From Azospirillum picis (GTDB lineage Bacteria > Pseudomonadota > Alphaproteobacteria > Azospirillales > Azospirillaceae): DNA of 64,000 nucleotides. How positions within the stretch are numbered: position 1 is the first letter of the stretch; each line of letters starts with the position of its first letter. Under the pieces are notes generated by a model. That model did no database searches, was not told where the DNA came from, and saw only the letters and a list, made by a program, of their open reading frames with translations. The position numbers and the translations under genes were made by a program. Positions 8,714 to 17,270 of the stretch are shown one piece after another. The DNA lies in the NCBI RefSeq assembly GCF_017876115.1, contig NZ_JAGINO010000026.1, positions 38,748 to 102,747 of the forward strand. The letters are read 5' to 3'.

Positions 8714-8773
8714 GACGGGTGGTCCTACCACCGCTAACCTGCCCCCCAGGTTCAGACGGAAAACGGCGGCACC

Positions 8774-9112
8774 ATGCACGAGATGGCCATCGTCAGCAGC
8801 CTCATGGAAATCCTGCTGCAGCAGGCGGCCAGCCACGGCGTCACCGCCGTGAAGCGGGTCACCCTGAAGGTCGGGCGGCTGACGGCGGTGGAGCCCGGAC
8901 AGCTCCGCGCCTGCTTCGAACTGTTCGCGGAAGGAAGCTGCGCCGAGGGTGCGGAGCTGGTCATCGACCATGTCCCCGTGCGTGCCCGGTGCGGCGGCTG
9001 CGACGCCCGGTTCGAGGTGGAGCGCTTCCGCTTCCACTGCCCCGATTGCGGCGGCGGTGACCTGTCGATCCTGAGCGGTCAGGAACTGCGCATCGAAAGC
9101 TTCGAGACCTAG
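8774..9112 (+). CDS. hypA: Nickel metallochaperone HypA
   Basis: A 112-residue HypA protein that hands nickel to NiFe hydrogenase during assembly. It starts with the invariant MHE, where H2 is part of the nickel site. The zinc site is formed by two CxxC pairs, C73/C76 and C89/C92. It opens the plus-strand CO operon, which is unusual compared with Rhodospirillum rubrum, where cooF comes first. It sits about 25 bp after the predicted CooA-dependent transcription start, so it should be strongly CO-induced. Its likely client is CooH. Confidence 0.95.
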   Translation: MHEMAIVSSLMEILLQQAASHGVTAVKRVTLKVGRLTAVEPGQLRACFELFAEGSCAEGAELVIDHVPVRARCGGCDARFEVERFRFHCPDCGGGDLSILSGQELRIESFET

Positions 9113-9123
9113 CCTCCGGGGAA

Positions 9124-9144
9124 TGGCCGGCCGGAAGCCGGCCA
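9124..9144 (+). repeat. Intercistronic hairpin between hypA and cooF
   Basis: TGGCCGGC (9124-9131) and GCCGGCCA (9137-9144) form a perfect 8-bp stem with a five-base loop. No T-run follows, so it is more likely an mRNA processing or stabilising element than a terminator. Confidence 0.5.
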
Positions 9145-9181
9145 GGAACCGGAAAGACAAGAATCAGGAAAGGCCCAAGGC

Positions 9182-9757
9182 ATGAGCTCGCCAAAAGAGA
9201 ATGCCATCATCTATGCGGACGCCCAGCGCTGCCTCGGCTGTCATAGCTGCGAACTGGCCTGTGCGGTGGCGCACAGCGGCGGACACAGCCTGAACCAGGC
9301 GGTTGCGCTGAACCTGCCCCTGCACCCGCGCAACACCGTGATCGTCGCCGACGGCGTCATGATGCCCATGCAGTGCCGCCAGTGCGAGGATGCGCCCTGC
9401 GCCCATGTCTGCCCGACCGGCGCCTGCCGGCAGGCCGACGGGCAGGTGAAGATCGTCGAGGAGAACTGCGTCGGCTGCAAGCTGTGCGTGATGGTCTGCC
9501 CGTTCGGCGTCATCACCGTGCAGGCCGACCGCCGCCGCGGCGGCGACGATCCGACCAACCGCGGCGTCGCGCTGAAATGCGACCTCTGCGACTCCTGGCG
9601 GGCGGACACCGGCAACGGCGAACCGGCCTGCGTCGCCGCCTGCCCCACCAAGGCGATCCAGCTCGTCAACCTGGAAGACTACCGCAAGGCGCTGATCCAG
9701 GCCCGCGCCCGCGAACTCGCCCACTCCCACCGCCACATGCCGAGGGCCTTTCCATGA
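9182..9757 (+). CDS. cooF: CODH-associated polyferredoxin CooF
   Basis: A 191-residue ferredoxin-like protein that carries electrons from CO dehydrogenase to the membrane hydrogenase. Four cysteine motifs are visible: C17/C20/C23/C27, C65/C68/C73/C77, C96/C99/C102/C106, and a fourth starting at CDLC near residue 144 and ending CVAACP. These are enough for four [4Fe-4S] clusters, as in the DmsB/HycB-type family. An AGGAAAGG lies upstream of the ATG at 9182. Its stop overlaps the cooS start (ATGA), so the two partners are translationally coupled. Confidence 0.95.
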   Translation: MSSPKENAIIYADAQRCLGCHSCELACAVAHSGGHSLNQAVALNLPLHPRNTVIVADGVMMPMQCRQCEDAPCAHVCPTGACRQADGQVKIVEENCVGCKLCVMVCPFGVITVQADRRRGGDDPTNRGVALKCDLCDSWRADTGNGEPACVAACPTKAIQLVNLEDYRKALIQARARELAHSHRHMPRAFP

Positions 9758-11670
9758 GCTCCTGCACCTCCTGCAATTCCTGCGACCCCGCCGCCGCCGA
9801 GCTGTGCACCGCCGCGGCCGAGGCCGACATCCCGACCGTCTGGGACCGCTATGCCGCCCAGCAGCCGCAATGCGGGTTCGGCTCGCTCGGCGTCTGCTGC
9901 CGCATCTGCTGGAAGGGGCCGTGCCGCATCGATCCCTTCGGCAAGGGGCCGCAGCGCGGCATCTGCGGCGCCGACCGCGACACCATCGTCGCCCGCAACC
10001 TCAGCCGGATGATGGCCGCCGGCGCCGCCGGCCATTCCGAGCATGGACGGCACATCGCGCTCGCCATGCAGCGGGTCGGCCACAACGAGCTGCCGGCCTA
10101 CCAGATCCGCGACGAGGCCAAGCTGACCGCCGTCGCCAAACGGCTGGGCGTGCCGACCGAAGGCCGGGCCATCGGCCCCATCGCCTACGACGTGGCGACG
10201 CTGACCCTGGAGGACTACCGGAACCAGGACCACCACCACGCCTGCAACTGGATCACGTCGAGCCTGCCGAAGAAGCGCATCGACAAGCTGCGGGCGCTCG
10301 ACGTCCTGCCGCACAACATCGACGCCACCGTCGCCCAGATCATGGCGCGCACGTCGGTCGGCTGCGACGCCGACCCGACCAACGTGGTTCTCGGCGGCAT
10401 CAAGGGCGCGCTCGCCGACTTCACCGGCATGTGCCTGGCGACCGAGCTGTCCGACGCGATGTTCGGCACGCCGCAGCCGGTGGTGACCACCGCCAACCTC
10501 GGCGTCATCCGCAAGGACAGCGTCAACATCGCGGTCAACGGCCACAACCCGCTGCTGAGCGAGGTCATCTGCGACGTCGCCCGCACCATGCAGGACAAGG
10601 CCAAGGCGGCCGGCGCCAAGGACGGCATCAACATCGTCGGCATCTGCTGCAGCGGCAACGAGGTGATGCTGCGCCACGGCGTGCCGCTCGCCACCAACTA
10701 CCTGTCGCAGGAACTGGCGATCCTGACCGGCGCGCTCGACGCCATGGTGGTGGACGTGCAGTGCATCATGCCGTCGCTGGGCGAGGTGGCCGAGTGCTTC
10801 CACACCCGGCTCGTCACCACCATGGACGAGAACAAGATGCCGGGCGCCACCCATGTCAGCTTCCACGAGGAGCATGCCGAGGAGACCGCCCGGACGATCG
10901 TGGAGATGGCGATCGACGCCTTCACGCTGCGCGATCCCAAGCGCATCCGGATCTCCAGCGCGGTCAGCAAGGCGGTCGTCGGCTTCAGCGCCGAGGCGGT
11001 GATCGGCGCCCTGGCCAAGATCGATCCCGACGACCCGCTGAAGCCGCTGGTCGACAACATCGTCAACGGCAACATCCGCGGCATCGCGCTGTTCGCCGGC
11101 TGCAACAATACCCAGAGCATGCAGGACGGCGGTTTCCAGACCATCGCCAAGAAGCTGGCCAAGAACAACGTGCTGCTGCTGGCGACCGGCTGCGGTGCCG
11201 GCGCCTTCGCCAAGCTCGGGCTGATGACGCCGGAGGCCACCAACGCCTATGCGGGCGACACGCTGAAGGCGGTGCTGACCGCGGTGGGCGAGGCCGCCGG
11301 GCTGGGCGGGCCGCTGCCGATGGTGCTGCACATGGGATCCTGCGTCGACAACAGCCGCGCCGTCGCCGTCGCCACCGCGATCGCCGACCGGCTGGGGGTG
11401 GATCTGCACGAGCTGCCGCTGGTCGCCTCGGCGCCCGAGGCGATGTCCGAGAAGGCGGTGGCGATCGGCACCTGGAGCGTCTGCCTCGGGCTGCCGACCC
11501 ACATCGGCACGGTGCCGCAGGTGACCGGCTCGGCCGTGGTCACCGATCTGCTGACCCGCGGTGCCGGGGACCTGTTCGGCGGCTATTTCATCGTCGAACC
11601 CAACCCGGATGCCGCCGCCGACACGCTGCTCGGTGCCATCGAGGAACGGCGCCGGGCGCTGGGCCTCTGA
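9754..11670 (+). CDS. cooS: Nickel carbon monoxide dehydrogenase CooS
   Basis: Anaerobic Ni-Fe CO dehydrogenase (638 aa), oxidising CO and water to CO2, two protons and two electrons. All cluster ligands are present. C40 and C48 form the D cluster shared across the dimer. C49, C52, C57 and C71 form the B cluster. H264, C299, C337, C450, C480 and C530 hold the Ni-Fe C cluster. H95 and H98-type surface histidines and K567 also fit the family. Numbering is one less than in Rhodospirillum rubrum CooS. The N-terminus has an extra Cys-rich SSCTSCNSC stretch. The ATG at 9754 overlaps the cooF stop; longer frames begin inside cooF. Confidence 0.98.
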   Translation: MSSCTSCNSCDPAAAELCTAAAEADIPTVWDRYAAQQPQCGFGSLGVCCRICWKGPCRIDPFGKGPQRGICGADRDTIVARNLSRMMAAGAAGHSEHGRHIALAMQRVGHNELPAYQIRDEAKLTAVAKRLGVPTEGRAIGPIAYDVATLTLEDYRNQDHHHACNWITSSLPKKRIDKLRALDVLPHNIDATVAQIMARTSVGCDADPTNVVLGGIKGALADFTGMCLATELSDAMFGTPQPVVTTANLGVIRKDSVNIAVNGHNPLLSEVICDVARTMQDKAKAAGAKDGINIVGICCSGNEVMLRHGVPLATNYLSQELAILTGALDAMVVDVQCIMPSLGEVAECFHTRLVTTMDENKMPGATHVSFHEEHAEETARTIVEMAIDAFTLRDPKRIRISSAVSKAVVGFSAEAVIGALAKIDPDDPLKPLVDNIVNGNIRGIALFAGCNNTQSMQDGGFQTIAKKLAKNNVLLLATGCGAGAFAKLGLMTPEATNAYAGDTLKAVLTAVGEAAGLGGPLPMVLHMGSCVDNSRAVAVATAIADRLGVDLHELPLVASAPEAMSEKAVAIGTWSVCLGLPTHIGTVPQVTGSAVVTDLLTRGAGDLFGGYFIVEPNPDAAADTLLGAIEERRRALGL

Positions 11671-11691
11671 TCCGGCCAACCCCACAACAAG

Positions 11692-11710
11692 GGGGGGCCT
11701 CGGTCCCCCC
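11692..11710 (+). repeat. G6/C6 hairpin between cooS and cooC
   Basis: A run of G (11692-11697) can pair with six C (11705-11710), leaving a seven-base loop, just before the GGAGG of cooC (11716-11720). It could stabilise the cooS 3' end or damp cooC translation so that the enzyme outnumbers its maturation factor. No T-run is present. Confidence 0.45.
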
Positions 11711-11725
11711 GGTCCGGAGGACGTC

Positions 11726-12523
11726 ATGAAGGTCGCAATCACCGGCAAGGGCGGTGTCGGGAAAACCACGCTGGCCGGGCTGCTCGCCCGCTCCTTCGCC
11801 GCGGACGGGCGCAAGGTGCTGGCCATCGACGCCGATCCCGACGCCAACCTCGCCTCGGCGCTGGGCGTGCCGGCGGAGCGGCTGGCCGGCGTGCAGCCCT
11901 TTTCCCGCATGAAGGATCTCGCCCGTGAACGGACGGGGGCCGCCCCGGGCTACGGCTCGCTGTTCATCCTCAACCCGAGGGTGGACGACCTGCCCGACCA
12001 GTTCAGCGTCGAGCATGCCGGCGTCCGCCTGCTGCTGATGGGAACAGTCGACCATGGCGGCTCGGGGTGCGTCTGCCCGGAACACACGCTGCTGCGCAGC
12101 CTGATGAAGCATCTGCTGATCGAGCGGGACGACGCGCTGGTCATGGACATGGAGGCCGGGGTCGAGCATCTCGGCCGCGCCACCGCGGAATCGGTGGACG
12201 CCCTGGTCGTGGTCGTCGAACCCGGCCGGCGCAGCCTGCAGACTGCGGCGCAGATCGAGGAGCTTGCCGCCGACATCGGCATCCGCCATGTCGCCTTCGT
12301 CGGCAGCAAGGTGACGGGGCTGGACGACTGCGCCTTCATGGCCGGGAACCTGCCCAAGGACCGGCTGCTCGGCTTCCTGTCCTTCGACCCCTCGGTGCGG
12401 CAGGCCGACCTGGAGGGGATCTCGGCCTACGACGCCAGCCCGGCCGCCGTCACCGAGGTGGAGGCGATCAAGCAACGCCTCGTCTCCTTCATTGCTTCGC
12501 GAGACCAGCCATGTGCCAGATGA
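11726..12523 (+). CDS. cooC: CODH nickel-insertion ATPase CooC
   Basis: A 265-residue P-loop ATPase of the MinD/ParA class that inserts nickel into CooS. The deviant Walker A GKGGVGKTT is at residues 8-16 and the IDADPDANLA motif at about 34-43. The metal-binding CxC pair (C115, C117, within SGCVCPEH) is present; in known CooC this binds Ni or Zn at the dimer interface. GGAGG lies five bases before the ATG at 11726; the longer frame starts inside cooS. Its end overlaps the cooT start by 13 bases. Confidence 0.96.
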   Translation: MKVAITGKGGVGKTTLAGLLARSFAADGRKVLAIDADPDANLASALGVPAERLAGVQPFSRMKDLARERTGAAPGYGSLFILNPRVDDLPDQFSVEHAGVRLLLMGTVDHGGSGCVCPEHTLLRSLMKHLLIERDDALVMDMEAGVEHLGRATAESVDALVVVVEPGRRSLQTAAQIEELAADIGIRHVAFVGSKVTGLDDCAFMAGNLPKDRLLGFLSFDPSVRQADLEGISAYDASPAAVTEVEAIKQRLVSFIASRDQPCAR

Positions 12524-12711
12524 CGATCACGCTCCGCCACGCGGACGGCAGTGAGACGATCCACCGCGACATCGCCCGTCTGGACACCGGGACGTGTCGC
12601 GAGATCACCATTTTCCCTTTGTTCGAGGACGCGATACCGCTGGTTGGATTTTCAGTCCGCAGCATAGACTGCCTGTCCGGCCGCGTGTATCTGGAGGAGG
12701 ACCCGTCATGA
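12511..12711 (+). CDS. cooT: Nickel-binding accessory protein CooT
   Basis: A 66-residue protein matching CooT in size, position and the diagnostic MC N-terminus. In Rhodospirillum rubrum CooT, Cys2 is the nickel ligand of the dimer. The rest is a small beta-rich SH3-like fold with a terminal GRVYLEEDPS. The ATG at 12511 overlaps the end of cooC, and its stop overlaps the cooJ start (ATGA). The long frame extending back through cooC is a shadow. No other cysteine but C29 and C54 regions is obvious. Confidence 0.88.
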   Translation: MCQMTITLRHADGSETIHRDIARLDTGTCREITIFPLFEDAIPLVGFSVRSIDCLSGRVYLEEDPS

Positions 12712-13040
12712 GCACCACCCCCGACACGCGCGACCGCCTGCGCGTCATTCTCCCGCACTGGATCGGGCACAATGCCGAGCATGTCGAAGACATGCGGCGC
12801 TGGCTCGATGCCGCGGCCGGGGCCGGACCGGAGGCGGCCGACAGGCTGCGGGAGGCGATGGCCGGCATGACGCAGGCCGGCGCGGCGCTGACCGCCCTTC
12901 TCGGCCTGCTGGGCGGCGGGCCGGGGGCGGTCCCCGGGCATGACCATCACCATGGGCATCACCATCACGGCCACCATGACCATCACCACGGCCACCAGCA
13001 TGGCCACCATCACGAGCATGGCGACGGGACGGCCGGATGA
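12708..13040 (+). CDS. cooJ: Histidine-rich nickel chaperone CooJ
   Basis: A 110-residue CooJ-like protein. Residues 1-75 are predicted helical and dimer-forming. The tail after about residue 77 is almost only His, Gly and Asp, with 19 histidines in about 28 residues. Rhodospirillum rubrum CooJ has 16 histidines and two cysteines in this tail; here I see no cysteine. The tail should bind several nickel ions and act as a store or delivery site for CooS. It is translationally coupled to cooT. Confidence 0.93.
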   Translation: MSTTPDTRDRLRVILPHWIGHNAEHVEDMRRWLDAAAGAGPEAADRLREAMAGMTQAGAALTALLGLLGGGPGAVPGHDHHHGHHHHGHHDHHHGHQHGHHHEHGDGTAG

Positions 13041-13106
13041 GCGGAGAGCGGACCGCCCCCCTGCCGTTTCCCAAGATCCGATGCCCCAGTTTCGAGGACC
13101 CGACCG

Positions 13107-13881
<775 letters not shown>

Positions 13882-13889
<8 letters not shown>

Positions 13890-14544
13890 AAAGATGCGGC
13901 TTCTCAGCACCAACGTGCTGGACATGATGAAGAGCAAGGCGTTCGACGGCTTCCTGTCCGGGGCCTGCCTGCGCAAGGCCGACAAGGGGGCCCTCGTGTT
14001 CACCCCCGAGTCCGGGGAGAACGCCGTCTTCATCGTGGTGTCGGGCCGCCTTCGCGTGTTCCTGTCCTATGAGGGGCGCGAGTTCACCCTGGCCATCCTG
14101 GAACAGGGCGACATCTTCAGCACCCACACCCGCGCCATGATCGAGGCGATGAGCCACGCCGAGATCATGCTGATGAACACCAAGGATTTCCGCGAGAAGC
14201 TGGTCGCCCATCCGGAAATCTCGATGGCGATCGTCGGCATCCTGGGCGACGTGCTGAACAGCTCGCTCGACGCCATCGAAAGCCTCGTCTTCCAGGACGT
14301 CCGGCAGCGGCTGGCGCAGATCCTGATCGACGAGGCCGAGGCGAGAGGCGAGCAGGTCGCCGACGGCGTCTCGGTGTCCATGGACCTGACCACCGAAAGC
14401 CTCGGCCTGCTGATCGGGGCCAGCCGCCAGACGACGTCCCAATTGATCAACGAGCTGATCCGCCTCGACCTTCTGGAGAAGAGGGGGAACCGCTCGTTCG
14501 TCATCAAGGATCTCGATGCGCTGAAGGACATCAGCCGGTCATAG
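13882..14544 (+). CDS. cooA: Haem CO-sensing transcription activator CooA
   Basis: A 220-residue CRP/FNR-family regulator. The C-terminal helix-turn-helix (about residues 165-195) keeps SRQTTS, nearly identical to the recognition helix of Rhodospirillum rubrum CooA; two perfect CooA operators lie in the same locus. H82 aligns with the proximal haem ligand (His77 in R. rubrum). The R. rubrum redox ligand Cys75 is replaced by Ser80, and Pro2 by His2. The protein should therefore use a different sixth ligand. Because it sits inside the operon it activates, positive autoregulation is expected. A later start at M5 (13894) is possible and matters, because the N-terminus is a haem ligand in this family. 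Confidence 0.93.
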
Positions 14545-14648
14545 CGGCAGGGTCCTTCGCCCGGAGCCGACGCGACCGGGCCGGCGGGTACGGAAACACT
14601 CCCGGTCCGGTCCCGGTACCGGATCATATCCAGAAGGGAACCACCGCC

Positions 14649-14879
14649 ATGTGCCTCGCGATCCCGGCGCGCGTCATAGAAGTGTTGGACGGGAACTTCG
14701 CCATCGTCGACCAGGGCGGCATCAGGATGACGGTTTCCCTCGCCCTGGTGACGGATGTCGCGGCAGGGGGCTATGTCGTTGCGCATGTCGGCTTCGCCGT
14801 GAAGACGCTCACGTCAACCGAAGCGGAGCGCATTCTGGCTCTTCTCAGCCCGCCCTCGGAAGCTCCGGTTCCCCAGTGA
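14649..14879 (+). CDS. hypC: Hydrogenase maturation chaperone HypC
   Basis: A 76-residue HypC/HupF protein. It begins MCLAIPARV, with the essential Cys2 that carries the Fe(CN)2CO unit with HypD and contacts the large-subunit precursor. It follows cooA after a 104-bp gap, with AGAAGGGAA about eight bases before the ATG. No hypD, hypE or hypF is in the window, so the iron-ligand synthesis genes must lie elsewhere. Its likely client is CooH. Confidence 0.95.
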   Translation: MCLAIPARVIEVLDGNFAIVDQGGIRMTVSLALVTDVAAGGYVVAHVGFAVKTLTSTEAERILALLSPPSEAPVPQ

Positions 14880-15015
14880 TCCTTTCGCCGGCCGGCAGCC
14901 CTTCCCCGATGTCCGGCAAGGGCACACGGCGGCACTTACCGGATCGAGGTGCCGGATCGGTTGTTCCCGCCGACCGGGCGGAAAAACGGAACCGGGCGAC
15001 CAGCAGTCGACCGGC

Positions 15016-16395
15016 CTATCGGTCCATGCCGCTCATCAACACGTATTTCACCTGCACATACTCCTCGATCCCGTAATGGCTGCCCTCGCGGCCGTAGCCC
15101 GATTGCTTGACGCCGCCGAACGGCACCGATGCGGTTCCGACGGAGCCGGAATTAAGGATCACCATGCCCGCCTCAAGCTCCCGCAAAAGGCGGAGGAACC
15201 GGCCGGCATCGCGGGTGTAGGCGTAGGCCACCAGTCCATAATCCGTGTCGTTGGCCCGCCGGACGGCCTCATCCTCGCGATCGAATCGGTAGATGGGAAA
15301 GACGGGCCCGAAGATTTCCGTCCGGGCGATCGGGAACGTGTCGTCGACCCCGGTGAGGATGGTCGGTTCGTAGAACAGGCCGCCCTCGGCGTGAGGCTTG
15401 CCGCCCCGGCGGACAACCGCCCCGCGCCCGACGGCATCGGCCACCAGGGCGCCCACCTTGTCGACGGCCTGCTGGTTGATCAACGGACCGACCACGAAGT
15501 CGCTCTGCAGCCCCTGGTCGACCCGGATCGACGCGAGCCTGTCCTCCAGCAGCGCGACGACGCGGTCGTGAACCCCATCCTGCACATAGATGCGGTTCGG
15601 CGAGATGCAGACCTGCCCGGAATTGCGCAGCTTGGCGGCCACCAGTCCCGCCACCGCCTCCTCGATGTCCGCGTCGTCGAAGATGAGGAAGGGGGCGTTG
15701 CCGCCCAGTTCCATGGTCATCGTCTTGAGCGTCTCGGCGCTGTTCCTGGCAAGGAGGCGGCCGACTCCCGTCGACCCGGTGAAGGAGATCTTGCGGATAC
15801 GAGGCTCGCCGGTGAACGCCTCGCCGATCGCCTTTGGATCGCCGGTCACCATCTCGAACACGCCTTCGGGAATGCCGGCGCGCCTTGCGTAGTCGAGCAG
15901 CTTGTAGGCGGTAAGGGGTGTCAGCTCCGACGGCTTGATGATCATCGTGCAGCCGGCCGCGAGCGCGGTCGCGACCTTCCGCGTGATCATCATGAAGGGG
16001 AAGTTCCAGGGCGTGATCGCGGCGGTCGGGCCGACCGGCTCCTTCACCACCATCACGGCCGCGTTGTTCGCATGCGCCGGGATGGTGTCGCCATAGACGC
16101 GCTTGGCTTCCTCGGCATACCATTCGATGAATCCGAGACCATAGTCGATCTCTCCCATCGCTTCGGTCAGGCATTTGCCGTTTTCGCGGACCATGGTTTC
16201 GGCAAACGCCTGCCTGTCGGCGCTGACGAGGTCGAACCAGCGGCGCAGGATGTCGCCACGCTCCTTCGCCAGCCGGCGCGACCACGGCCCGAACGCTTGG
16301 CAGGTCCGCTCGATGGCGGCCCGGACCTCGTCGATGCCCATGTCCGGCGCCTCGCCGACCAGGGAGCCGTCGGCCGGATTGTAGACCTTGATCAT
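15016..16395 (-). CDS. NAD(P)-dependent aldehyde dehydrogenase
   Basis: A 459-residue aldehyde dehydrogenase of the succinate-semialdehyde type (GabD/SSADH-like). The catalytic Cys is C263 (GQVCISPNR), the general base E229 (MELGGNAP) and the oxyanion Asn N131 (TPWNFP). GSTGVG forms part of the cofactor pocket. I start at the ATG at 16395, with GAGGA about ten bases upstream. It is the last gene of a minus-strand set with an enoyl-CoA hydratase and a class III CoA-transferase, so the aldehyde is probably an intermediate from a CoA thioester pathway. The exact substrate cannot be told from sequence. Confidence 0.88.
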   Translation of the reverse strand: MIKVYNPADGSLVGEAPDMGIDEVRAAIERTCQAFGPWSRRLAKERGDILRRWFDLVSADRQAFAETMVRENGKCLTEAMGEIDYGLGFIEWYAEEAKRVYGDTIPAHANNAAVMVVKEPVGPTAAITPWNFPFMMITRKVATALAAGCTMIIKPSELTPLTAYKLLDYARRAGIPEGVFEMVTGDPKAIGEAFTGEPRIRKISFTGSTGVGRLLARNSAETLKTMTMELGGNAPFLIFDDADIEEAVAGLVAAKLRNSGQVCISPNRIYVQDGVHDRVVALLEDRLASIRVDQGLQSDFVVGPLINQQAVDKVGALVADAVGRGAVVRRGGKPHAEGGLFYEPTILTGVDDTFPIARTEIFGPVFPIYRFDREDEAVRRANDTDYGLVAYAYTRDAGRFLRLLRELEAGMVILNSGSVGTASVPFGGVKQSGYGREGSHYGIEEYVQVKYVLMSGMDR

Positions 16396-16451
16396 GGCTG
16401 TTCTTTCCTCATTCCGGGACAGGCGCTCCACTGAGCACCGTCAGGCTGCAA

Positions 16452-17270
16452 TCAGGCGGGAAGCGGCCGGCGCGCCGCCCGGCGGACCGCCTGTTCCTCC
16501 AGATACCGGTCGACCGATGCGGCATGCTCCGGCGACAGGTGCGCCAGCGTCTGAAGCGCCGCCGTCGCATCCAGGCAGCCCGCAAGGTCGCTGCGCTCGG
16601 ACAGGCGGAGAAGGCGCTTGGTGTAGCGAAGGGCCGGCGCGGAATTCCGCGCGATTTCCTCCGCCAGGGTGCGGGCACGCTCCATCAGCCCGTCGGCCGG
16701 GACGATCTCCGACACCAGCCCGTAGCCGAGCGCCGTGCCGGCATCGATGATCCGGCCGGTGAAGGCCAGTTCCGCCGCGCGGGCCTGCCCGATCGCCCTT
16801 GGCAGGAACCATGCGCCGCCGATCCCCGACACCAGCCCGAGCCTGACGAAGGTTTCCGCGAAGATCGCAGCCGGCGACGCGATGCGCAGGTCGCACATGC
16901 AGGCGAGATCGAGGCCGGCCCCCATGGCCGGACCATTCACCGCCGCGATGACCGGCACCTCCAGGCCATGAAGGGCGAGCGCCAGACGCTGAAGCGTGCG
17001 CCGGTAGCGCTCGCCGATGTCGATCGGCCCGCCGGCCATCAACCCGTCGCGCGACTGCATGTCCTTGACGTTCCCGCCCGCGCAGAAGGCCGGCCCTGCA
17101 CCGGTCAGGATCGCGACATGGACGCTGTCGTCGGCGTTGACCGCCTCCAGGGCCGCAATGAAGTCGGCGCACTGTTCGGGCCGCGAGAGGGCGTTGCGGG
17201 TCGCCGGCTCGTCCATCGTCAGGAGGACGAGGCCGCCTTCCCGCTCGATCGTCAAAAATGGGCGCGTCAC
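16452..17270 (-). CDS. Enoyl-CoA hydratase/isomerase family protein
   Basis: A 272-residue crotonase-fold protein. The oxyanion-hole motifs are AFCAGGNVKDM (about residues 61-71) and NGPAMGAGLDLACMCD (about 112-127). The start is a GTG at 17270 that overlaps the stop of the CoA-transferase gene (GTGA); no closer ATG fits the family N-terminus. The coupling says both act on the same CoA thioester. Whether it hydrates, isomerises or cleaves is not visible. Confidence 0.88.
   Translation of the reverse strand: MTRPFLTIEREGGLVLLTMDEPATRNALSRPEQCADFIAALEAVNADDSVHVAILTGAGPAFCAGGNVKDMQSRDGLMAGGPIDIGERYRRTLQRLALALHGLEVPVIAAVNGPAMGAGLDLACMCDLRIASPAAIFAETFVRLGLVSGIGGAWFLPRAIGQARAAELAFTGRIIDAGTALGYGLVSEIVPADGLMERARTLAEEIARNSAPALRYTKRLLRLSERSDLAGCLDATAALQTLAHLSPEHAASVDRYLEEQAVRRAARRPLPA

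Larger units (their letters stand above)
8526..8773. promoter_or_regulatory. Divergent CO-responsive promoter region
   Basis: This 248-bp gap separates cooM (minus) from hypA (plus) and contains two perfect CooA operators. Rhodospirillum rubrum CooA activates from sites centred near -43. From the centre of the site at 8594-8609, that predicts a minus-strand start near 8558; TACAGT (8572-8567) fits as the -10. From the centre of the site at 8698-8713, it predicts a plus-strand start near 8749; TAACCT (8735-8740) fits as the -10. Promoter assignments are inference from spacing. Confidence 0.8.

Noticed and set aside
9679..11910. 743-codon open frame antisense to cooS
   Set aside because: Same kind of shadow; cooS on the other strand has all catalytic residues.
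12955..13030. Simple repeat or CRISPR-like array in the cat/cac-rich stretch
   Set aside because: It is the in-frame polyhistidine tail of cooJ, with no repeat-spacer structure.
14960..14990. Terminator after hypC (CCGCC/GGCGG stem followed by A5)
   Set aside because: The A-run is on the wrong side for a plus-strand terminator, and on the minus strand the T-run precedes the stem.
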